NCBI GenBank assembly: GCA_018623995.1
Contig: JAAZUV010000031.1
Coordinates: forward strand, 1 to 11,950
Source of the DNA: Methanobacteriota archaeon
GTDB taxonomy: Archaea > Thermoplasmatota > Poseidoniia > Poseidoniales > Poseidoniaceae
DNA: 11,950 bases
Direction of reading: 5' to 3'
A program made the translations under genes and the position numbers. The notes under the pieces are model-generated. The model searched no databases, was not told the origin of the DNA, and was given only the letters and a program-made list of their open reading frames with translations. Below are positions 7,295-11,950 of the stretch, in pieces (position 1 is the stretch's first letter; every line of letters begins with the position of its first letter).

Positions 7295-7600
7295 ATGACT
7301 CCAGCAGAGCAGTCGAAACTGAGTCCTATGCGCCTCGTCACTGAGATTTGGAGAGAAATCTTCCTCGGTGTCGGGATGTGGGGTGCATTCCGTCCGATCT
7401 TGGCAGCGCTCTTAGCGGCTATCCCAGGTCTGTTTCTTGGTCAACATTTCAATCGAAAACATCAGCGTGCATTTGATTGGACGCTTCTGCAGATTCCACT
7501 CGCTTTGACCATCGTTCTGTACGTTCCACTTTGGCTATGGTCCATCTACGATGCATGGAGAGATGCAACGGTGATTGTTTCTCAAGCACGTTCTCGCTAA
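7295..7600 (+). CDS. small two-helix membrane protein
   Basis: The 101-residue product has two hydrophobic segments, about 33-49 and 64-84, joined by a short basic, polar loop (QHFNRKHQRAFDW), and ends in a cytoplasmic-looking tail starting IYDAWRDA. The DAW/DAxxxA pattern just after the last helix recalls many small prokaryotic membrane proteins of the TM2-like type, but this is a loose resemblance and no function is assigned. The ATG at 7295 follows GAGG (7288-7291) at a short spacing; the ATG at 7328 would give a 90-residue version starting MRLVTEIW and is equally possible. It is divergent from the peptidase-Nudix fusion, and its stop overlaps the convergent metalloprotease gene by four bases. 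Confidence 0.7.
   Translation: MTPAEQSKLSPMRLVTEIWREIFLGVGMWGAFRPILAALLAAIPGLFLGQHFNRKHQRAFDWTLLQIPLALTIVLYVPLWLWSIYDAWRDATVIVSQARSR
7597..7600. other. 4-base overlap of convergent genes (CTAA)
   Basis: The plus-strand stop TAA (7598-7600) and the minus-strand stop TAG (7599-7597) share bases. This is the third convergent pair in the window with no intergenic space. Confidence 0.85.
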
Positions 7601-8385
7601 GGGCGCCACAGTTGGTCAGTTGTTGCGAGTTCACCACTCTTCATACCGGCTAAGTCATTGAGATCGTCTTGATCGAATTGCGTTGGTAGGTCACCGCTGA
7701 ACCATGCGCTAATGGTCACAGTCTCAACGGCCCAATACATGACCGAGTCTTCGTTGTTGGAATGCCCAGGATGTTCGGAATCTTCATGATCTGCAGGAGA
7801 AGTGTAAACGAGATTTACAAGCCCAAGCAGATGTCCAAACTCGTGTACCATTACACTGTTCTCGATATCCTCTGCAGATATTCGAGGGTTGAAGATGGAT
7901 GTTGCATCATCAATGGAATCCGAAAACAATGCAATCGTGGAGGCATCGACTGCGACACCAAGCACACTGTCATCGGAATACTTTCCTTCGGGCATGATGA
8001 CATGCCAACGTAGGACGGAAGTCTGAGGTGGAGCGTCCATTGTCTCGTGTGCAATTTCACGTACCTTGTTTGCCGTCCACGTGGACGTTTCTGCGAAATT
8101 CATCTCATTGAGTTCAATCCTGATTCCATCCGGCTTATCGCAGACTTGACCAAGTCGTTCCTTCAGTAAGCTAACGGTCGATGACTCAGGATTGTATCCA
8201 GGTGCATGATCAATTTCGATGACGAGTTCACGATAAGCATCGTCTCGAAGACAAGCAAGCGCTAATCCACCCGGGACACCCCATGATTCACCGAGAATCG
8301 TTTCGATATCCGAAGCACAACCCGCCATTGGAATGGAAAGCATCAGGCAGGAGAGGAGAACGCCCATCAAACGCTTGTTTCGCAT
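7597..8385 (-). CDS. lipoprotein zinc metalloprotease (metzincin-like, HEFGH)
   Basis: The 262-residue product starts with a lipoprotein signal: basic RNKR, a hydrophobic core and IPMAGC with lipid-attachment Cys23. It would sit on the outer face of the membrane. The catalytic motif HEFGHLLGL lies at 181-189, with zinc ligands His181 and His185 and catalytic Glu182. In standard metzincins the third ligand follows at HExxHxxGxxH; here that position (191) is Asn. A His-rich loop follows (His200, 205, 208), then SVMYWAVE (214-221), which looks like a Met-turn. One of the loop histidines probably supplies the third ligand; similar HEFGHxxGLVN...MYWAVE proteins occur in other microbes (recalled, unchecked). 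The start is ATG 8385, supported by a GGAG 8 bases upstream, rather than GTG 8394. It is last in a minus-strand group. Substrate unknown. Confidence 0.88.
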   Translation of the reverse strand: MRNKRLMGVLLSCLMLSIPMAGCASDIETILGESWGVPGGLALACLRDDAYRELVIEIDHAPGYNPESSTVSLLKERLGQVCDKPDGIRIELNEMNFAETSTWTANKVREIAHETMDAPPQTSVLRWHVIMPEGKYSDDSVLGVAVDASTIALFSDSIDDATSIFNPRISAEDIENSVMVHEFGHLLGLVNLVYTSPADHEDSEHPGHSNNEDSVMYWAVETVTISAWFSGDLPTQFDQDDLNDLAGMKSGELATTDQLWRP

Positions 8386-8390
8386 GAAAT

Positions 8391-8398
8391 TCACTCCT
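8391..8398 (-). promoter_or_regulatory. ribosome binding site AGGAGTGA deciding the metalloprotease start
   Basis: The minus strand reads AGGAGTGA at 8398-8391, close to the full archaeal Shine-Dalgarno consensus GGAGGTGA. Counting from GGAG, eight bases separate it from the ATG at 8385. The in-frame GTG at 8394 falls inside this motif, so the ATG is the likely start. Confidence 0.7.
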
Positions 8399-8424
8399 AC
8401 TCTCAGTTCTAAAACATCTGTCCA

Positions 8425-8862
8425 TTACCACTCATCAGGTAATTCAATCGGCGAGAACAATTGACCAGGCCCGGTTGCATCTGCAAGTTGTTGCCGTACA
8501 AGTTGCTCCCATGAGCGTAAAGCAAGAATTCCTTCGACAAGGTCCATTTCTGTCTCCACGAGCGTCACACGAATGAGCGTTGAAAGAATATCCATCCGAT
8601 CTTGGTCAACAATCTTCAATACTTTCTCAACATCGAAGGAAATTGGATTTTGGTCCACATTGTTTTTCTCAATTGGCCAAGGTTGAGCCACCTGCTCACT
8701 GATTGATGCCCCCGTTTTCTCGATGTACTCGTTGAGTGAACCGAGCAACCCCTGAATATGATGTTGCAAAACGAGTGCAACCTCAGCAACAGGCATGGTC
8801 AATTGGCCAATCAGATTCACCATGCGCTCTTGGAGCGTCACCATTGAATCCGTTGCTGACAT
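8425..8862 (-). CDS. unrecognised 145-aa helical protein between surface protein and metalloprotease
   Basis: The product looks predominantly helical, has no signal peptide and no membrane helix, and contains no cysteine. Two long amphipathic stretches (about 8-58 and 75-128) flank a Pro/Asn-containing break (PWPIEKNNVDQNP). The C-terminus is IELPDEW, acidic and aromatic, with an initiating ATG preceded by AGGTG at a 7-base spacing. Only ten bases separate it from the upstream surface-protein stop, and 39 bases from the metalloprotease ATG, so all three are probably one transcript. No family is recognised. A cytoplasmic partner binding the tail of the large surface protein is possible from position alone. 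Confidence 0.8.
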   Translation of the reverse strand: MSATDSMVTLQERMVNLIGQLTMPVAEVALVLQHHIQGLLGSLNEYIEKTGASISEQVAQPWPIEKNNVDQNPISFDVEKVLKIVDQDRMDILSTLIRVTLVETEMDLVEGILALRSWEQLVRQQLADATGPGQLFSPIELPDEW

Positions 8863-8869
8863 AGGTCAA

Positions 8870-8874
8870 CACCT
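8870..8874 (-). promoter_or_regulatory. ribosome binding site AGGTG overlapping the upstream stop codon
   Basis: AGGTG on the minus strand (8874-8870) includes the last two bases of the surface protein's TAG stop (8875-8873) and lies seven bases before the ATG at 8862. This arrangement fits coupled translation of the two genes. Confidence 0.55.
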
Positions 8875-11800
8875 ACTTCTTCACGGAGAATCCTTCGATG
8901 TACTGCCAACCAAAGTGGTTCCATTGCTCCTGCGTCCAACCTTCAGGAAGGCCGGTTGGTGGTAGTGGTGCAATTCCTCGTGAATCCGCTTGAACGGATG
9001 GCTGAGGCGCTGGTTGAGGCATTGGTTGAGGCATTGGTTGAGGCATCGGTGCAGGAACTTGAGTTGGTTTCGGTGGTAGAGCGGGTTGAACTTTCAACTC
9101 AGGAACCTGCTTTTGTTCCATCTCTTCAGCAACGACCTCTGTTTGGTCTGCTTCGAATTCATCATCGCCATACTTCATCTTTCGATACATGACAAGCATC
9201 CATAGGAATGCAGAGAGCGATGCAACTGCAACAAGATACATGAAGATGGCAAATTGACCATCACTCGCTTGTTGTGCAAGTGCATCACCATCACGAACTG
9301 TGTCTTTCTTGACAATGAGTGGATCGACGTTGTAACGGTCCATCTCAACACCATCGACAAGGACCAGCAAGCGATACGCTTGCGATTCTCCTGCTTCCAC
9401 GTTCGCTACGACAGGTATCGAAGCAACAGCAGTGATTCCAGCTGATACAGGCATACTTGTGTTTGCTTCTTCATTCCAGTAACCTGTATCAACCAAACGC
9501 TGGAGGACGAATCGAACATCGCCCTTTCCACCTTCGTTAAGGATGCTGATTTCAAGTTCAGAAGTCTCACCACGGGTTGGGCTTGGGTTGCTCCATTCAA
9601 TTTCTGTTTCTGGATGATTGAAGGAAATACTCGGTCCGAGAAGGGACAATGGCCACGTTGCAAATGGTTCGTCAATGTTGTTGTTCGACGTATCGAATGG
9701 ATTGCCTGTAGCGTCCGAACCAGAGACCCATACATCGACGACATAGGATGGAAGAAGCATTGTAGCGCCCATGTCGGTCAAATCTATTTCTCCGGTCCAG
9801 AAGAATTGATCGCCAAACGGAAGCGTCTCAGGCAACGCAGTCGCTCCACGTGAGATTTCGGCTTCTCCTGCCCGAATTCGGTAATGCAAGACAGCAGGAT
9901 TGTCCATATCGAAACCATTGTCGTCAACGGTTTCAAGCATGACCTGTAGCGAGTTTGCCTCACCGATTGAAAGAGGTGAACCAGCAGGAACCTCGTTTAA
10001 CATGACCGTCTGAATGGTCGGATTTGAACTGTCGACTGCAAAGCGTACACGTGGCAGAGGATTGGTTTCATCTTGAGCCAGTCCTGGCAAGTCATCAAGG
10101 CGCAAGCGGAGATCAAGATGACCAGAATTTACCGCAGGAACCAACAAGTCAAGACTGAATTCACCGTTGTCTCGTGGAGAAGTTCTCCAAACGTGATCGA
10201 AATCACCGAAGACGACATCAAAAGCACCAGGAGGTGCGGGCGTTTCGTCCTCGCTAAACAGGACACGTCCTGTGACTCGAAGCGCTTGTCCACTTCCTAT
10301 CAGCGTCTCCTCTGCTTCATCGTTGTAGTGATTGGTACCATCACGAAGTTCAACAGCCTTGATGTGGCCAGGTTCGGTGTAAAATCGGAAGTCGTTGTCA
10401 AGACTCCAAGCGTTGGAACCCAGACCACTGATCTTTGAGAAACAGGGGGTTGTTTCACCCTCATTGCACGGTTTGTCCGTCACCTTGAGGACTGGGATGA
10501 AGTGTTCAAGACCATCGGTATCGTAGACTTCAGGGAACGACCATGTCAACTGGAAGCGTGCACGAATCAGCAACTGATTGGCATCGTCACCAAACGTGGA
10601 GACTTGCGAATAGAGGTTGGAGACAGCAATGTATTCACCACCCGACTCGAGTCGAGCCTTTGGCATACCATTCTCATCTTCTTCGAGCTGGATGAAAATC
10701 GATGTTTCGTCATCGTTGACATCCTCGCCGAGAGCGAATTGGACGAATTGGATATCATCCCATCCGTTTCGATCAGAAAGGACCACTTGAGCCGTGTACA
10801 TGACGCCAGGGTGAAGTGGTTGCTCGTCTTCGTGTCCCACAATGCTTGAATTGGTCAAATCGACGACTGGTTCGAATTCTTGTCGAATCCGGTATGTGGA
10901 TGCATCAGCGTCCCAGTTCGGCATGATTTGGCCTGGAGCATAACCACACACTTGTGGTGTTGGTGGACAAACAGGCCCTCCGCCCATAGCAACCTGATTT
11001 TGTTGACCATCCTTACCACTCACATACATCGATACAACCTGTCCATGTTCGAGCATTGAGTCGTCGACAAGCCCGTTGAAGATGTTGAGACCACCAGTGA
11101 TGGTTTCCGGGGAGGAGAAGATCTTCTCAGCGTATTCGTCTTCCTGCGGCAATCCGTCGAAGTTGAAATCGTGACATCCGATGGCTACGGTGGATTTGCA
11201 TCCAACCCAGTAGTGGAGACTGATTTGTGTTGGTGGATCGACACTGTCCTGAATGTTGACCGTGACCGCTTGACCACCGGGTGCTGGTGGCCCTACATGA
11301 CGCTCTTGACCATCAAAAGGCGTCACGCTCAAGACGAGAGGGGAGTTTCCATCGAGAACAAGTCGAATGGTATTGTATCCTGGGTTTGTGAAGGTTGAAC
11401 CATTTGGCAGGTTGACCGCTTCAACGGAGAACACCATACCGCCCGGTGTCGATTCAATTGGAGACATGAACGTCAAGTTGTACGAACCAAAATTTGGATT
11501 GGATTCTTCTGCGAGAACAATTGGTTGTCCGATTGGATCACCGTCATAGGTGACGTTTTGTCCAAGCACTCGCAAATTGAACTCTCCAGAAAGAGGAGAA
11601 AGTTGCGATGACTCGAAGTGTATCTTTCCTAAGAATGAAAGATTTTGCCCACCTCTTACCCAATCTTGAGCAAACAATTGTCGGCCAGTTTCATCAAAGA
11701 CTTGCAGACCATCAAGCTGGATGTCGTTTTCAACCCGCAAACGCATGTTTTCGGTTTGCCAATTGTTGACTGCAGTACCCAACGAATCTTTCACGGTGAG

Positions 11801-11950
11801 GAGGGCCTCAGTGGCTGCTTCATCGTCCCAACTCCAGTCGACAGTTACAGGAATCCGTATGGTTCGTACATCGTTTGCATCGAGGAAGGATGAGCAGTTG
11901 GCAGTGTCAAAGGAAACGATACCACCCGCATCATTCAATGTGCTGCATGA
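8873..11950 (-). CDS. giant surface protein with C-terminal membrane anchor and proline-rich cytoplasmic tail (5' end beyond window)
   Basis: The frame is open through the right edge, so 1,025 residues are visible and the N-terminus, including any signal peptide, is missing; the TTG at 11938 is internal. The first roughly 895 residues are beta-rich and look like a series of Ig-like or cadherin-like repeats, with Asp/Asn-rich turns and an EF-hand-like loop (DFNFDGLPQEDE, coded by 11170-11135). One membrane helix lies at about 900-922, followed by basic YRKMKYG, so the acidic then Pro-rich tail (923-1025) is cytoplasmic. The tail has repeated MPQP units and ends with GLPEGWTQEQWNHFGW, a Trp-rich motif that I recall from Marine Group II membrane proteins. 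It heads the visible group with the helical protein and the metalloprotease. Adhesion or S-layer-like roles are guesses; no enzyme motif is seen. Confidence 0.9.
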   Translation of the reverse strand, partial: SCSTLNDAGGIVSFDTANCSSFLDANDVRTIRIPVTVDWSWDDEAATEALLTVKDSLGTAVNNWQTENMRLRVENDIQLDGLQVFDETGRQLFAQDWVRGGQNLSFLGKIHFESSQLSPLSGEFNLRVLGQNVTYDGDPIGQPIVLAEESNPNFGSYNLTFMSPIESTPGGMVFSVEAVNLPNGSTFTNPGYNTIRLVLDGNSPLVLSVTPFDGQERHVGPPAPGGQAVTVNIQDSVDPPTQISLHYWVGCKSTVAIGCHDFNFDGLPQEDEYAEKIFSSPETITGGLNIFNGLVDDSMLEHGQVVSMYVSGKDGQQNQVAMGGGPVCPPTPQVCGYAPGQIMPNWDADASTYRIRQEFEPVVDLTNSSIVGHEDEQPLHPGVMYTAQVVLSDRNGWDDIQFVQFALGEDVNDDETSIFIQLEEDENGMPKARLESGGEYIAVSNLYSQVSTFGDDANQLLIRARFQLTWSFPEVYDTDGLEHFIPVLKVTDKPCNEGETTPCFSKISGLGSNAWSLDNDFRFYTEPGHIKAVELRDGTNHYNDEAEETLIGSGQALRVTGRVLFSEDETPAPPGAFDVVFGDFDHVWRTSPRDNGEFSLDLLVPAVNSGHLDLRLRLDDLPGLAQDETNPLPRVRFAVDSSNPTIQTVMLNEVPAGSPLSIGEANSLQVMLETVDDNGFDMDNPAVLHYRIRAGEAEISRGATALPETLPFGDQFFWTGEIDLTDMGATMLLPSYVVDVWVSGSDATGNPFDTSNNNIDEPFATWPLSLLGPSISFNHPETEIEWSNPSPTRGETSELEISILNEGGKGDVRFVLQRLVDTGYWNEEANTSMPVSAGITAVASIPVVANVEAGESQAYRLLVLVDGVEMDRYNVDPLIVKKDTVRDGDALAQQASDGQFAIFMYLVAVASLSAFLWMLVMYRKMKYGDDEFEADQTEVVAEEMEQKQVPELKVQPALPPKPTQVPAPMPQPMPQPMPQPAPQPSVQADSRGIAPLPPTGLPEGWTQEQWNHFGWQYIEGFSVKK
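9003..9050 (-). repeat. four 12-bp tandem repeats coding the MPQP tail repeat
   Basis: The plus-strand unit TGAGGCATTGGT occurs four times in a row at 9003-9014, 9015-9026, 9027-9038 and 9039-9050. Copies 2 and 3 are identical; copies 1 and 4 differ by two bases and one base. On the minus strand each unit codes four residues, producing the MPQP/APQP run in the cytoplasmic tail of the giant surface protein. Such repeats change copy number by slippage, always in frame. Confidence 0.85.
11135..11170 (-). other. EF-hand-like calcium loop in the giant surface protein
   Basis: Twelve codons read D-F-N-F-D-G-L-P-Q-E-D-E, matching the Ca-binding loop pattern D-x-N-x-D-G-x-x-x-x-x-E. Position 8, usually a branched hydrophobic residue, is Pro. 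Calcium binding in the ectodomain is plausible and common in marine surface proteins, but a single loop is weak evidence. Confidence 0.4.

Noticed and set aside
7207..7341. N-terminal extension of the peptidase-Nudix fusion
   Set aside because: The extra 45 residues do not belong to the C15 family, whose normal start (MPRVLLTGFGPFG) is at 7206, and would overlap the divergent small membrane protein.
11938..11938. TTG at 11938 as the start of the giant surface protein
   Set aside because: The frame stays open for four more codons up to the window edge, and the residues after it start in mid-domain with no signal peptide, so the true start lies outside.

Overview
The window most likely comes from a planktonic archaeon, with Marine Group II (Candidatus Poseidoniales) as the best guess. 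The support is: a UPF0201/COG1325 RNA-binding protein, a family known essentially from archaea; archaeal-type GGAG/AGGTG ribosome sites before several genes; Sec-exported surface proteins held by a single C-terminal membrane helix; and a Trp-rich C-terminal tail motif that I associate, from memory only, with Marine Group II surface proteins. No rRNA, tRNA, CRISPR array, transposase or integrase gene is visible. Gene density is very high.

Layout from left to right: (1) the N-terminal end of an unrecognised one-helix protein runs off the left edge on the minus strand. (2) A 739-aa exported protein on the plus strand has a signal peptide, a beta-rich outer region, one membrane helix and a folded cytoplasmic tail. 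It meets a minus-strand group head to tail, with no base between the two stop codons. (3) The minus-strand group is, in transcription order, an ExoA-like family 2 glycosyltransferase, a two-helix membrane protein ending in a zinc ribbon, and a type I DnaJ co-chaperone with a non-ATG start. (4) Divergent from the glycosyltransferase lies the UPF0201 protein on the plus strand. (5) Its end overlaps a minus-strand gene that fuses pyroglutamyl-peptidase I to a Nudix hydrolase. (6) Divergent from the fusion is a small two-helix membrane protein on the plus strand, whose end overlaps the last minus-strand group. (7) That group is, in transcription order, a surface protein of more than 1,000 residues (its 5' end lies outside the window), a 145-aa helical protein of unknown role, and a lipoprotein metalloprotease with a HEFGH motif.

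Three themes link the genes. Cell-surface proteins dominate: two large membrane-anchored extracellular proteins, a lipoprotein protease and a membrane glycosyltransferase. Protein turnover and quality control recur: DnaJ, the metalloprotease and the pyroglutamyl peptidase. All three convergent gene pairs abut or overlap, leaving no ordinary terminator space. The strongest candidates for something undescribed are the peptidase-Nudix fusion and the surface-protein/helical-protein/metalloprotease cluster. These functional links are inference from gene order, not demonstrated.
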